A stretch of 64,000 nt of DNA from Bifidobacterium mongoliense DSM 21395 (lineage in GTDB: Bacteria; Actinomycetota; Actinomycetes; Actinomycetales; Bifidobacteriaceae). Shown piece after piece: positions 25,401 through 34,597 of the stretch (position 1 is its first letter; the number at the start of each line of letters is the position of its first letter). The DNA lies in assembly GCF_000741285.1 (NCBI RefSeq), contig NZ_JGZE01000001.1:124001-188000 (forward strand). The letters run 5' to 3'. A model generated the notes under the pieces. That model was not told the origin of the DNA. It did no database searches and saw only the letters and a program-made list of their open reading frames with translations. Position numbers and translations under genes: made by a program.

Positions 25401-26588
25401 ATCGAACTTGAGCTTGACCTTGCTGGACTGGTCGCCACTCATCTCCATGAGACGAGTCTCATAACGCCCATCAGGGAGCGTGGGGAAACCGGAAACGTCA
25501 AGATGGAAAACCTCGCCCGGCCAGAACGAACCAAGCGGGTGAAGCAGCGTGCCGTTGGAATCCGTGTCGTTGACATCGATATTGCCCGTGAACTGCATCG
25601 ATGTAACCTTGTTGGCATTCAACACCGCCCGTACCTTGGGCTTGAGCACACCGAGATTCGCCGCGTCGGAATCCGAGTAAGTCATCTCACGCAGGATCGG
25701 CGGATCCATCGAACCGGTGATAGACGTGAGATCCTCGGCAAGCGTGGTGAGCACGCTCGCGTCGGTGCCCGCACCCGTACCGTACACGCGCTGGTAGGGC
25801 AGCGCGTAGCTGATGGTCAGATCCTCCAACGACCCGCCACCGGGGAAACTGTTGAGCACGATTGGCGCATGATCCATATCCAGATAGACATCCGCGTCGG
25901 AACCGGCCAGGAACCGGCAGCGCACATGACCGTCATCCGACCAGTAGGGGCGGAACGTCATGTCGGGGCCGCCCTGCACGTTCGCGATGTTCGTGAGCAA
26001 TGTTTTCACATTGAGATTCTGCACGTTCCACGCCTGGTAATCCGTGCGCTGATGATTGCCCGGCTCGTTCACATACGTGCAATCAAACGGCAGCGTGCCG
26101 CCGTTTTTCTGGTTTGTCGCGAGGTTGATCAGGTTCGAGGCTAGCCCACGCAGCGACAATCCGGTCCAACTCACCGTGTCCGTGGATTTCGTGTCAACGA
26201 ACTTGCCGTCACGGATCGCATATCGCGAGTCGAGCAGACTCATGGGCGAGTAGATCGGGAACGTGGTATCAAGCCACGTGTCCTCACGCTCCCCCAGCGC
26301 ACCCCACATGATCGGCATACCACGAGAGTCAGCCACCCCGTCATACACCCATGCGGAGCAGAGCGCCCGACGCCCCATGCTCAGAAGGTGAGCACGTTCG
26401 GCGGGAGTGTCCGCATTCAACGCACTCCACGGTAGCGTCAGGTTCGATGCATCCGCGTCACCCAGGTTCTTCTTGGTGGTCGTGAAACCGAAATCACCCA
26501 CCGTCATCTCCCACGAAAACGAGGGAATATCAATCGGTGTAATCAACTCTCCCGTACGCGCGTCAGTGAGATAGTGCCTCCAGCTCAC
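22410..26588 (-). CDS. Large minor tail / receptor-binding protein with collagen-like repeats
   Basis: 1392 aa. The N-terminal 420 residues resemble a siphovirus tail hub (Tal-like). A fibronectin-like region follows (about 460-570), then three blocks of Gly-X-Y collagen-like repeats (for example GNTGATGAKGDPGARGADG and GKDGVGI) separated by repeated modules with the motif TYGSGDHTTT/YTDGTSETAYS. The C-terminal 400 residues form a probable adhesive tip. Starts with GTG, overlapping the upstream gene by four bases. The tip-coding DNA (about 22400-23400) is visibly more AT-rich than the rest, suggesting exchange of the receptor-binding end. Confidence 0.88.
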   Translation of the reverse strand: MSWRHYLTDARTGELITPIDIPSFSWEMTVGDFGFTTTKKNLGDADASNLTLPWSALNADTPAERAHLLSMGRRALCSAWVYDGVADSRGMPIMWGALGEREDTWLDTTFPIYSPMSLLDSRYAIRDGKFVDTKSTDTVSWTGLSLRGLASNLINLATNQKNGGTLPFDCTYVNEPGNHQRTDYQAWNVQNLNVKTLLTNIANVQGGPDMTFRPYWSDDGHVRCRFLAGSDADVYLDMDHAPIVLNSFPGGGSLEDLTISYALPYQRVYGTGAGTDASVLTTLAEDLTSITGSMDPPILREMTYSDSDAANLGVLKPKVRAVLNANKVTSMQFTGNIDVNDTDSNGTLLHPLGSFWPGEVFHLDVSGFPTLPDGRYETRLMEMSGDQSSKVKLKFDVMDALFLGGFQLAFHPDITRKDNVTVALDTANAAVKIASRQMTGNAGTVEIPNSDGTSTIMGAGAGDTGVATWVGDTTAPGKPLGITAESHNGAVWVSWDGTLDGGIPADFDHVRFTAVDGSKTVAMGQLKAAGKVTAAELTAGDTVTITAIAYDDAHAADGSSAPNASVASDPVTVVVQSAVDASEVRKAQADAQSALDKAGQATSVAQSSQKNGVTSYVPQYAQTADPTTAPPTGWSETAPAWVAGRYIWVRTIVTYGSGDHTTTDPVVMTGNTGATGAKGDPGARGADGTPGKNGVGVTSTTVTYQPGTSGTTAPAGSWSVSVPAVTPGDWLWTRTVWQYTDGTSETAYSTSHIGRDGNSGTDGVPGKDGVGIRSSVISYASSPSGTSAPSDGWQATPPNASAGMYVWTRTVFTYTDGMNETAYSVGKIGDTGATGAAGSDGVSVSAITPYWALGTSAPATPTVATPPSPWVPSEPEYARDQNLYTTRKVTYSNGQVSYTPVVLDSSYQYSAAAETAAQLAKTTADGKNKIFSAASEPAHTGLVPGDLWFQLDNSKHVTGIQVWNGSAFVDYLVVANEILVAGSVGTTQIANGAITTDLLTSNAVTAIKIAAQTITGDKLDVGSVAAAIVTSGLFQTASSGARVKMDSSGITGYDSKGSTTFRIDATTGDVSMIGKFYSGDKSVSRVIIDSDYDDIGIPNDANINVDGYIAFESHSSEKSPFIGGIHGTTAGNYTGSIMTSGMKDSKNPQVANVQLQSLGDGAGAQGALVSAMDADNLDKNVARVDVRSGKDGQSATLMASGGTGNGKYATVEARVNSKGNPYVAIVATDIFQIDPVTKEAVEIHSNKHDLTSKKRCVFNWENDWTGVSTSGDGYLQGTFNFSMSSGWYLVEAYIRTNGAGKEYHLDMNAFRPDGTIMDTWLMNFPMPSKGIGNMVCSQMVYVEDSDDGINISGKLYSRDYDSKPELFTGLDARWSLFSPKRTLSQYFRIFAM

Positions 26589-27520
26589 TGGTCCGGCCCC
26601 CTGTCCCAGACCTGCAGGTCACGCCCCTTATAGGAGACGCCACCATTATCTGAATATCTGAAATACGGCATTCCGCTCGACTCCTGATGACTCATCAGAC
26701 CATTGCGGACAGCAATCGTATGTCTGCCCGCAGTGACCTTAACCAGCTTGTGAATCTCATGCGACTCCCAGACGCCGTTGGAAGCCTGCCATTCAGTACC
26801 CGAATGCGGGATTGCAACACCATCAAGCAATAATGCCGCAACACCCCAGCTAATCCAGCCACCACCTACTAAGTCCCTGCCCCTATCCTGATGAGCGTTG
26901 GCGAACGTGGCCTGATATATGATTTCCACCGTGCGATCAGTAGGGACATAAATGGAAACACTCTCCTGCGTATACCATTCACGAACAGTACTCGAACCAA
27001 AAGCGTCAGCAGTATTGGTGAACGCACCCAGGAGATCCCCCGATGCTCCGTATGGGATCGCATACCGCACATCAACACCGATCGACCCCACACCCGTCGT
27101 AGAGGCTCCCGCGGGAATCGTAACATTCCTCAACAGCAGAGCGCCCGCAGGCAGCTTGGGAGCCACGGGAGAAGCCGATGGCGTGCCCTGTAAGGCCAGG
27201 CAATGCACGTCATTATCCGGAGTGCCCGTGTTCGCAAGAAGATACACTGAGTCGATGCGCGCGTAGGTTCCGTCCCCTGCACTCACCGTGTTCTCAGTCT
27301 TGCCACCGGGCCAATACGCCTCCGTGTAACCGTCCGCATCACCCATCGAGCACACTGCCACCCCAGTCGAAACCGTATAATACAGATCGGAACGTCCGGA
27401 AACCGTCAATCCGCCCATGATGCCAGTGTTGTTCCAGTGCCGTTTGATGATCTGCCGATGCGTCAATGGGTCCACGCCATTACCATTCGTGTCAACGTCA
27501 ACGCCCAAAGCCGTGGTCAT
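26585..27520 (-). CDS. Minor tail/baseplate protein
   Basis: 311 aa from the ATG at 27520, chosen for the GGAGG ribosome-binding site 5 bases upstream. The N-terminus (MTTALGVDVDTNGNGVDPLT) and beta-rich body resemble baseplate upper proteins. A C-terminal jelly-roll-like region could bind carbohydrate. Its stop overlaps the GTG of the 1392-aa fibre gene, so the two are made together. Confidence 0.75.
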   Translation of the reverse strand: MTTALGVDVDTNGNGVDPLTHRQIIKRHWNNTGIMGGLTVSGRSDLYYTVSTGVAVCSMGDADGYTEAYWPGGKTENTVSAGDGTYARIDSVYLLANTGTPDNDVHCLALQGTPSASPVAPKLPAGALLLRNVTIPAGASTTGVGSIGVDVRYAIPYGASGDLLGAFTNTADAFGSSTVREWYTQESVSIYVPTDRTVEIIYQATFANAHQDRGRDLVGGGWISWGVAALLLDGVAIPHSGTEWQASNGVWESHEIHKLVKVTAGRHTIAVRNGLMSHQESSGMPYFRYSDNGGVSYKGRDLQVWDRGPDQ

Positions 27521-27580
27521 AGAGCCTCCAAATGAAAAGCCCCGCACCAGGCGAGGCAATGAATGTTTGAAAAGAGAGAT

Positions 27581-29011
27581 TTAGATGTAGGTGTCGCGGC
27601 ACACGGCCGTCACCCAGCCGGTACCAGCGCTCATCAAACGTAGGGACACCGAACCATTAGCAGGCACCACGGGAAAGTCACGCCTTGAAAGATTGCGGCT
27701 CACGTCCACGCCACCCATCGAAGCCGTCTGCGAGCGCGAATCCAGTATCAGCGGCACGGCACCTATCGCACCGTCATACTGCAGGGCGTTACCACCCCAC
27801 TGGACCTGCACGCCATTCGGGAACGGGCCGGTCACCGTGAGTACGGGGAACGCTTTCGAACTGCCCTGATTCAACAGCAGCGCCACATTCGACGCGACAC
27901 CACCCGTGCCATAATTCAACGGATAGGAAAGTCCCTTGCCAGTAGGAACCGGATAACTGTCCCCATCGAACCAGTCGATGCCGAGGGACTGCATGGCATT
28001 CCAGTCGGCAGCCGTATACAACCCGATATGACGCCATACGGTTTGCTGCGTCACATCAAGAGGGGCATACAGGCGGATACTGATAGAGCTGGTAGTAGGT
28101 GTTGTTGTGAAATCCGCTTGCAACACCCCACGTCCACTGCCACCGATCCTCATATGGGTAGCTAGTATTCTATCGTGGGCATCACTTTCATAAGCGAAAA
28201 GTGGGCCGTTGCTATTAGTAGGTCCATCACTACGAACCAAATCCGCGACGATATGATACGTCGTGTCAGGATTACATGGAATCTTAGCGTTTCCCGCGTA
28301 TTCATCGGCGTTATCATTCTGCGCGGAGACCGCCAACCCATCAGGCGTATCGGTCATGGTGACAGCGCTTTGCGCCCATCCGGCCGCAAGTGGCTTGGGG
28401 CTGGTGACGAGATTCGTCGCCACGACCGTCCCGCCCTGCGACAGGGTGCTGGTGGAAGCGTTTGCCGCTCCGGTCCATGCTGACACCAACCGGTGAACCG
28501 TCGAATACCGCAACCCACCCTGCACCGCCGACACGGGAAACAACTGCGATTGCAACGGACTCCACGCCAAACGCTCAGGACGCGGACAGATGATGGTAAG
28601 CGTGCCAGTCTCGGTTTGCCGAGCAAGGTTCTGCTGAGATTTATCCTTAACAGCCGAATCCACATAGCCGGACGCAAACAGATCGCTGTCATCGTCGGTC
28701 ACGCGGAATCTCACCTGCTGGTGAGCGAGAGACAGCAAAGAACCTTCATGAGCGAGAAGCCTGGTGCGACTATCCGTTAGAATACGATAGTCTACGACTA
28801 TTGTGCGCGTCCCATAGATGATGTCTTCTGCAGACACGTCGTGAGCCCCATCCCCCGAAGCGCGCTCCGTCAATTTCACCTTAGCGTCCGGAGTGCTATA
28901 CCAGCCATCCAGATAGCGGAGGATCATCTCATAGTCGCCAGCGCCGCCATACAGTGACACGGTAGGGCTGATATCAGATGTCGTATAGATTCTTACCAGG
29001 CTCATGGTCAC
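27581..29011 (-). CDS. Distal tail protein (Dit-like)
   Basis: 476 aa. The first 180 residues show the siphovirus distal-tail pattern (LTERASGDGAHDVSAEDIIYGTR is the variable loop area, then ERLAWSPLQSQ). The remainder is a carbohydrate-module-like extension. Start is GTG 29011 overlapping the tape-measure stop (GTGA), or ATG 29005. Genes order tape measure, Dit, tail tip as in lactococcal and actinobacterial siphophages. Confidence 0.82.
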   Translation of the reverse strand: MTMSLVRIYTTSDISPTVSLYGGAGDYEMILRYLDGWYSTPDAKVKLTERASGDGAHDVSAEDIIYGTRTIVVDYRILTDSRTRLLAHEGSLLSLAHQQVRFRVTDDDSDLFASGYVDSAVKDKSQQNLARQTETGTLTIICPRPERLAWSPLQSQLFPVSAVQGGLRYSTVHRLVSAWTGAANASTSTLSQGGTVVATNLVTSPKPLAAGWAQSAVTMTDTPDGLAVSAQNDNADEYAGNAKIPCNPDTTYHIVADLVRSDGPTNSNGPLFAYESDAHDRILATHMRIGGSGRGVLQADFTTTPTTSSISIRLYAPLDVTQQTVWRHIGLYTAADWNAMQSLGIDWFDGDSYPVPTGKGLSYPLNYGTGGVASNVALLLNQGSSKAFPVLTVTGPFPNGVQVQWGGNALQYDGAIGAVPLILDSRSQTASMGGVDVSRNLSRRDFPVVPANGSVSLRLMSAGTGWVTAVCRDTYI

Positions 29012-32000
29012 ATCCCATTCATCGAAATCAGTGCATTCGAACTCGATCTGATTCTGCTGGCCGCACGTTGCGCGTCGGCGGGGGAAGAACCAGTCCCATA
29101 CATCTTCATGTTCACCGTCTGCAAATACGTAACCTTGCCCTGTCCTGAATCAAACTTCGTAGGCAATGGAGTAGCCTGATACGCCTTCACAAGACCACCG
29201 GTCGCATACCGCTGCCAGTTGATGGCGTTGAGCATCTCGACGCCATACTGTTTGACAGCCGCTGCGCGCACGACGTACTCGCCGTTCGACAGTTTCGCCG
29301 GTATGTCATCGGATGTTCCGGTGCCGGGGCCGTTGATGAGGCCGCCCGAAGCGTGCTTTCCCCCGGATGAGACGTTCACGTGGAACACCTGACCGAGAAT
29401 CCCGTTCACGGTACTCCAGAATCCACTCGCATCGGCTCCCACCTGCACGGTCTTCTTACCGATGGTCGCTTTATCGACATTCCCTTTCACCGCGCGGAAT
29501 GGACCATCATCGCCCGATATGACACCGGTTTTCTTGTCGATCTTCCACCCGTTGGATTGGGCGATCTTACGGAAGTGGTCGCTGTTGTCTCCAAGCAGTT
29601 CACCGGTCTTCGGATTGATCTTCGCACCGTTCGCAATCGCCAGAGCGACCTCGAACTGCTGCTTATTCAAATCAAGGGTACCGGTCTTGGGATCGATTTT
29701 CAGACCGTTGACGGTGGCGAACGCTTCCAGTGCTTCCTTGTTATCGCCGCTGAGTTTGATGGTTTTGCCGTCTGGTAGTGATTTGGCTTTGATTCCGACG
29801 TCGTCGAGTGTTTTGGATGCCTGGTCGGAGATTTTCAGCGGTTTGGCGTTGGCGGCTGCAATGCGGTCGGTGAGGTCCTGCACGGCCTTGGCGGACAGGC
29901 CCACGCTGTCGGCCATGGCGTTGGCCTCCTCGGGGGTCTTGCCCATGGCCTTCGCCGCTTCGATGTAGTGGTTGCGGGCATCCTCCATGATTGGGTTGAT
30001 CTTGTCGACCGCATCACCGGCGCGGGCATGGGCTTCGGCGCTGCTCATGGCGGCCTTGGCGATGTCGTTGAGCGCACTCTGGTTGTCTCGTCCTTTCTTC
30101 GTGTTGATGTCGAGGATCGCACCGTTGTCTTTGACCGCTTGCGTGGCCTTGTCGAATGAATCGTGCAGCTGTATGTCGGCGTCGGATGCCGAAATGGTGA
30201 AACCGTAGTAGGTTTTGAGAGCGTCGACCACTTCGCCTAGGGCGGCGGCCTGCTCGCTAATCCCCTTGGTGGTTGCGCCGAATGCTTCGGCGAGGATATC
30301 CTTGGAGTCAGCGGCCTTCTCGTCGGCGGACGCACCCTCCTGCACGGCTTTCGTGCCATTGGCTTGGGCGACGGTGTTGGCGACCTTCTGCTTCGTCTCC
30401 TCCTTTTCCGCTTCGGCCTGTGCCTTAGCGGCGACACGGGAGTCGTCGATGGCTTTCTTCTGCTCCGTGAAAACGCCGTTGACGTGTTGACCGAGTGTCA
30501 CTTGTTCGGACGTGCCGAGTTTCAGTTTGTCCATCTGCTCGTTGTATTGAGCCAGTGCGATCTTATTCCCAGCAGCGGCCTGGGCGAATGTTTTAGCGCT
30601 TATGCCGGCCTTGTCGAGTGCCTTGGCGAAACCGTCGGCACCGGTCTGTTGTTTGTTCCACCATGACCATGAGATGTTGTTGCCGGTCGCGATGTTTTTC
30701 TGCAGTTGCATGGCTGCGTCCTTGCCCTTATCGAGCGCGTCGGCGTAGGCGTTGGCGCGCTGCTGTGCGTCATGTTGGCGTTGCGCCAGTATGCCTACGG
30801 CGATGGATGCTCCGGTGAGTGCGATGCCCCAAGGCCCGCCGAGCATGCTCATGAGGCCGCCCCCGGCGCTTTTCAAACCGCTCATGGCGGTCTGCCCGCG
30901 AGTCAGACCGTTGGCCATGAGACCGACGCCCTGCTCGGGCCCGTGGAACGCCGAGGTGAGCATCGACAGTCCGGCGGAAAGCTGTGGAGCAGCGGTCTTC
31001 AACCGTGTCATGGGGTCCACGACTTGTCCGAGTCCACGCTGGAAGCCGCTGGTGCTCTCCGTCAGCCCGCCGAACATCTTGTGCAACCCGGCGGTAGCGC
31101 CGATGATGAGACCCGCGCCAAGCACCCACTGCTGGGATGATGCAGGCATGCTGCGGAACAGGTTCAACAGGTCGGTCGCGTTCTGGGTGACGCTGCGCAG
31201 CGGTCCGTTCGCGGCTGACCCCAAACCAATGAGGACGTCTTGGGCGGTGTGCACGAACTTCGTCATGTCGCCCTTGAAGTTATCGGTCTTTTTGGCTGCG
31301 ATATCTGCCGCGTATCCGGACTGTGAAACGGATTTCGTCCACTTGTCGATACCATCTTTGCCCTCTTTGTAGAGGGTGTTCGCGGCGCTCATGGCCGCAT
31401 TCGAGAACAGTACGCCCATGGCCTGGTTGCGCTGCTCCGGTGTGAGCTTCGAGAGCTTGTCCTTCAGTTGTCCGGCGAAGTTGGCGATGCCGACGAACTT
31501 GCCCTGCCCGTCGTACAGCGACAGACCAAGATTGTCCATCTCGCTTTTGACCTGCTTGGACGGGGACATGAGGCCGATCAGCGCGGAGCGCAGTTCGGTG
31601 CCAGCCTCGGACCCGATGTTGCCCTCTTGGGCCATGGCCGACAGGGTTCCGACCGTCTCCTGCATGTTCGCGCCAAGCATGTGGGATGTACTACCGACCA
31701 TGCTCAGCGCCTCGCCCATGGCGGACACGGAGCCCAACGCCTTGTTCGCGCCGGCGGCGAGCGCGTCGGCGACCTGTCCGGCCTGTTTGCCGGTGAGGCC
31801 GAACTGGGTCATGGCGGATGCCATGTATTGGGTGGCGTCGCCGACGCTCATGTTGTCGGTGGCGGCGAGTGAGAGTGCGGCGTGCAGACCGCCTCCGAGT
31901 ATATCGGTGACGCTGACGCCGGCTTTGGCGAGTTCGTTGATGGCGTCCGCGGCATCCTCGGCGCTGTAGATTGTGGTGCGGCTGGCGTTGAGTGCGGCTT

Positions 32001-32292
32001 CGCGTAGCGCGTTGAGTGAGGATCCAGTGGCACCGGAGTTGGTCGCCACTTCGCTCATTTTCGCGTCGAAGTCGATGAAGCTCTTGACGGCGGCGACGCC
32101 GATGGCGGCGGAGAGGGCCCCTACGGCGAGGCCTGCTTTGGTGAAGCCGGCCTCCATTCGTTGACCTGTGGTCATGGGTTTTTCCATGGCCTTGGCCATG
32201 GTCTCCGCTTGGGTGGAGGCGGCCTGCATCTTGGTCGTGTAGTTCGACGTGTCCGCCATGAGGCGGATGACGATGTTCTCGTTCAGTGCCAT
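29008..32292 (-). CDS. Tape measure protein
   Basis: 1094 aa that set tail length. N-terminal TP901-type core (SFIDFDAKMSEVATNSGATG, with EDAADAINELAKAGVSVTDI), hydrophobic segments near residues 400-420 and 490-510, and long helical stretches. A periodic section near residues 870-980 repeats K-I-x-P/K-K-T-G motifs (LKIDPKTGTLDLNKQ, AKINPKTGELLGD, WKIDKKTGVISGDD). No lytic transglycosylase domain seen. Lies directly downstream of the chaperone genes. Confidence 0.95.
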   Translation of the reverse strand: MALNENIVIRLMADTSNYTTKMQAASTQAETMAKAMEKPMTTGQRMEAGFTKAGLAVGALSAAIGVAAVKSFIDFDAKMSEVATNSGATGSSLNALREAALNASRTTIYSAEDAADAINELAKAGVSVTDILGGGLHAALSLAATDNMSVGDATQYMASAMTQFGLTGKQAGQVADALAAGANKALGSVSAMGEALSMVGSTSHMLGANMQETVGTLSAMAQEGNIGSEAGTELRSALIGLMSPSKQVKSEMDNLGLSLYDGQGKFVGIANFAGQLKDKLSKLTPEQRNQAMGVLFSNAAMSAANTLYKEGKDGIDKWTKSVSQSGYAADIAAKKTDNFKGDMTKFVHTAQDVLIGLGSAANGPLRSVTQNATDLLNLFRSMPASSQQWVLGAGLIIGATAGLHKMFGGLTESTSGFQRGLGQVVDPMTRLKTAAPQLSAGLSMLTSAFHGPEQGVGLMANGLTRGQTAMSGLKSAGGGLMSMLGGPWGIALTGASIAVGILAQRQHDAQQRANAYADALDKGKDAAMQLQKNIATGNNISWSWWNKQQTGADGFAKALDKAGISAKTFAQAAAGNKIALAQYNEQMDKLKLGTSEQVTLGQHVNGVFTEQKKAIDDSRVAAKAQAEAEKEETKQKVANTVAQANGTKAVQEGASADEKAADSKDILAEAFGATTKGISEQAAALGEVVDALKTYYGFTISASDADIQLHDSFDKATQAVKDNGAILDINTKKGRDNQSALNDIAKAAMSSAEAHARAGDAVDKINPIMEDARNHYIEAAKAMGKTPEEANAMADSVGLSAKAVQDLTDRIAAANAKPLKISDQASKTLDDVGIKAKSLPDGKTIKLSGDNKEALEAFATVNGLKIDPKTGTLDLNKQQFEVALAIANGAKINPKTGELLGDNSDHFRKIAQSNGWKIDKKTGVISGDDGPFRAVKGNVDKATIGKKTVQVGADASGFWSTVNGILGQVFHVNVSSGGKHASGGLINGPGTGTSDDIPAKLSNGEYVVRAAAVKQYGVEMLNAINWQRYATGGLVKAYQATPLPTKFDSGQGKVTYLQTVNMKMYGTGSSPADAQRAASRIRSSSNALISMNGM

Positions 32293-32296
32293 GACT

Positions 32297-33153
32297 TCAT
32301 CCGTTTCTCATGTTGAGTTTCGTGGTCTGCGAGTTGGGGGCCTTGACTTCGCCGCTATCGGCGAAACGGCGCATGGCCTGTTCACGCATCTCACCGACGA
32401 AACACGTCTCCACGTCGGCACCCTTGAATGCCCGGTGCACTTTCTCCTGGTCGTGGCAGAACGTGATGTCCATGCCGCACACGGGACATTTACGGGCCGT
32501 CTCGTAGGTTTGCAGGGCGAGCATCCATGCCCGTTCCGTCTCATCCCATTCGACCATGTCGCCGGGCGTGGGGGTCCAGCCGAGGAAACGTTTGTAGCTG
32601 ATGCCGAGCCCGTGGGCGCAGCGGAGTTCCTCGACCAGTCCGGGGTGTTCGGCGAGGCGACCGGCTAGATCAGGTCGCGGACCGCTTTTGGGACCGAGGC
32701 GGTGGGGGTGTTGAGCTCCTGCACTGCCACGATGAGGTCCATGGTCTGCACGTCAGTGAGACTGTCGAGCAGTTCGGCGAGGTCGCCGTCAGCGAATTCG
32801 ATGGCATCACCGGACGTTTTCCAGACAGCGGATTCGAGCATCTGCGGGATGGCATCGGCGACCATCTTCGGCCAATCCTTGACGATGCGGTCGCCTTCGA
32901 CGCTCTGGTTGGCGATGACGATCATATTCCACTTCGATGCGTTCAGACCATGGATGCGCATCCGGATGGTCGACTCGTCGACCTTGGCGACCAGCTTCCT
33001 CAATGCTGCCTTCTTCGCCTGGATGTCCGTTGCTGATTTATTGTCCGCACGCGCCTGGTTGAGGTCGTTGGCCGCGTCGACGCTGGACTGCAATGCCACC
33101 ATGTCGGTGACGATATCGACGGTTTTCCCAGGCTTGTTTACTGTGATACCCAT
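32297..33153 (-). CDS. Tail assembly chaperone GT (made by -1 frameshift)
   Basis: Extended chaperone formed when ribosomes slip one base back at CCCAAAA (32686-32692). After the slip the frame continues without a stop (PKSGPRPDLAGRLAEHPGLV...) to 32297, giving about 285 aa from the ATG at 33153. The -1 part contains a CPVCGMD-type cysteine pair. G and GT products bind the tape measure during tail assembly in siphophages. Confidence 0.85.
32665..33153 (-). CDS. Tail assembly chaperone G
   Basis: 162 aa in the zero frame (MGITVNKPGKTVDI... to SVPKAVRDLI), ending at TAG 32665-32667, 19 bases after the slippery heptamer. Size, helical composition and position between major tail protein and tape measure are as expected for the short tail chaperone. 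A GTG at 33162 is an alternative start. Confidence 0.85.
   Translation of the reverse strand: MGITVNKPGKTVDIVTDMVALQSSVDAANDLNQARADNKSATDIQAKKAALRKLVAKVDESTIRMRIHGLNASKWNMIVIANQSVEGDRIVKDWPKMVADAIPQMLESAVWKTSGDAIEFADGDLAELLDSLTDVQTMDLIVAVQELNTPTASVPKAVRDLI
32686..32692 (-). promoter_or_regulatory. -1 ribosomal frameshift site CCCAAAA
   Basis: Reads C CCA AAA in the zero frame, a canonical X XXY YYZ heptamer, seven codons before the G stop. Both frames are open exactly as needed for a G/GT pair. Confidence 0.88.
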
Positions 33154-33250
33154 GTTTTCCACGCTCTTTCAAAGTAGGCACTCTCAAGTTGGTAAAGAGG
33201 TTCCCGCCGCATGGGAGAGTGGGAGACCATACGGCGGGAAGTGTTGCTGG

Positions 33251-33763
33251 TCAGGCGGTGGCGACCGTGGCGGTTTCAATGAGTGACGATGGGTCGATCG
33301 CGAAGCTGATCGTGCTGGTCTGGCGCGCGTTGGAAGCGTGAGCCACCGGGTTCTTCATACCAATCGCGACCTTGTAGACGGACACCACATCACCGGCGGC
33401 CCAGTCGACAGACGCCTCAGGTCCGCGACGACGTACGATATAGCCCTGCGTCCCCTCGGTGAGTGTCACCACGGCGGCATTGTCGGCATCTTTGCGGTTG
33501 ACGTTATCAAGCACCTCAACCTCGCCATTGTCGAACTTTTTCGGACCTAGGATCTTTCCCACCGTCGCGGTACCCTCACGACCATCGTCGATGCTGTCTT
33601 GCGAGCGCGTCGGCTTCCAGCCGTTAGGCACGATATAAAACGAAAGTTCGGTCGCGCCAACGCCGGTCAATTCGCTGATCTTTGGTGTTTTCATGTCCGC
33701 CAGCGTCTTGACGAAAACGGACTTGACGCCCTCTTCGAGATATGCGGATACATTACTAGCCAT
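33251..33763 (-). CDS. Major tail protein
   Basis: 170 aa, beta-rich (ELSFYIVPNGWKPTRSQDSI, VVSVYKVAIGMKNPVAHASN). Placed just before the tail chaperones, the standard place for the tail-tube subunit. Assigned mainly by position and size. Confidence 0.8.
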   Translation of the reverse strand: MASNVSAYLEEGVKSVFVKTLADMKTPKISELTGVGATELSFYIVPNGWKPTRSQDSIDDGREGTATVGKILGPKKFDNGEVEVLDNVNRKDADNAAVVTLTEGTQGYIVRRRGPEASVDWAAGDVVSVYKVAIGMKNPVAHASNARQTSTISFAIDPSSLIETATVATA

Positions 33764-33835
33764 TACTGCTCCTTATATAGTTGAGGTCATGGCGTTGTGC
33801 CATAGCCTGTGTTGGTTGTCGTCGTGTTCGGTATG

Positions 33836-34228
33836 TCATGCCGGCCATCCGGTGCGCCAGGTCAGTACCCGCATGAGGTACGGAGTGGAGGAGTCCGTGT
33901 CGACGAGTTCGGATGCGTACACGCCAGAATCAACATCCGCTATGAGCGCTGACACGCCGTCGGCGTGCGCACCATCGAGCGCTTCGGTGAGCTTGTCGCA
34001 TACAATGCCGATGCCGAGTTCCGACAAGGAAACAACACGTATGTCGAGTTTGCCGAGATGGTTCGTGGTCCGTCCGCCTTCGGAGCGTTCGCGCCCGTCC
34101 TCGCTCATGGACACGACGACCCATGGCGGTTTCGCACCGGTAGCTATGCCATCGGGGTACACTTTCCACCCTTTGAGGTCGGGCAGTAGTCCGATGATGG
34201 CGGCGCGTGCTCTAGCGTAGCCGTTCAC
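33836..34228 (-). CDS. Tail terminator / completion protein
   Basis: 130 aa (MNGYARARAAIIGLLPDLKG...). Has the short alpha/beta pattern of tail-terminator proteins that cap the tube and contact the connector, with PPWVVVSMSEDGRERSEGGR in the middle. It follows the 34225 gene with a 4-base overlap and precedes the major tail protein. Confidence 0.7.
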   Translation of the reverse strand: MNGYARARAAIIGLLPDLKGWKVYPDGIATGAKPPWVVVSMSEDGRERSEGGRTTNHLGKLDIRVVSLSELGIGIVCDKLTEALDGAHADGVSALIADVDSGVYASELVDTDSSTPYLMRVLTWRTGWPA

Positions 34229-34596
34229 AGTCCTTCGGCCGCCTTGGCCACATACTGGGCTGTCGGGTCAAGCTCGTCAGCGCCGTGACCGTAGAATTCA
34301 TGGCCGCCGCCGCCACGGCTCGTGCCGAAGAACGCGATGTTGGCCAGAGACCCGGCACCACCCTCCTCCGGTCCGATGTCGGCTTCGATGCGCACGCCCT
34401 CGGATTTCATGTCGTAGTGGATGGGGATGCGGCGGAATCCGGGGTTGGATGAGGACCGTACATCCTCCTGGATGGCTTCCTTGATGTTCTGCGCGCCCTT
34501 CTTCACCGCCGCAGCAACCAATGCATGTTTCTTCAATGGTGCCGCCGCGAGCTTTTGGGCGAGCGCATTCACTTGGGATACGTCAATGAGTGCCAT
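34225..34596 (-). CDS. Head-tail joining protein (HK97 gp10-like)
   Basis: 123 aa from ATG 34596 with an AAGGAGAC ribosome-binding site; the frame runs upstream to 34647 without support. The body (LKKHALVAAAVKKGAQNIKE, then RIPIHYDMKSEGVRIEADIG) and the C-terminal DPTAQYVAKA match neck proteins of the HK97 gp10 type. Confidence 0.72.
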   Translation of the reverse strand: MALIDVSQVNALAQKLAAAPLKKHALVAAAVKKGAQNIKEAIQEDVRSSSNPGFRRIPIHYDMKSEGVRIEADIGPEEGGAGSLANIAFFGTSRGGGGHEFYGHGADELDPTAQYVAKAAEGL

Positions 34597-34597
34597 G

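Noticed and set aside
22410-26588. Diversity-generating retroelement acting on the tail fibre
   Set aside because: No reverse transcriptase gene or template repeat is present in the window.
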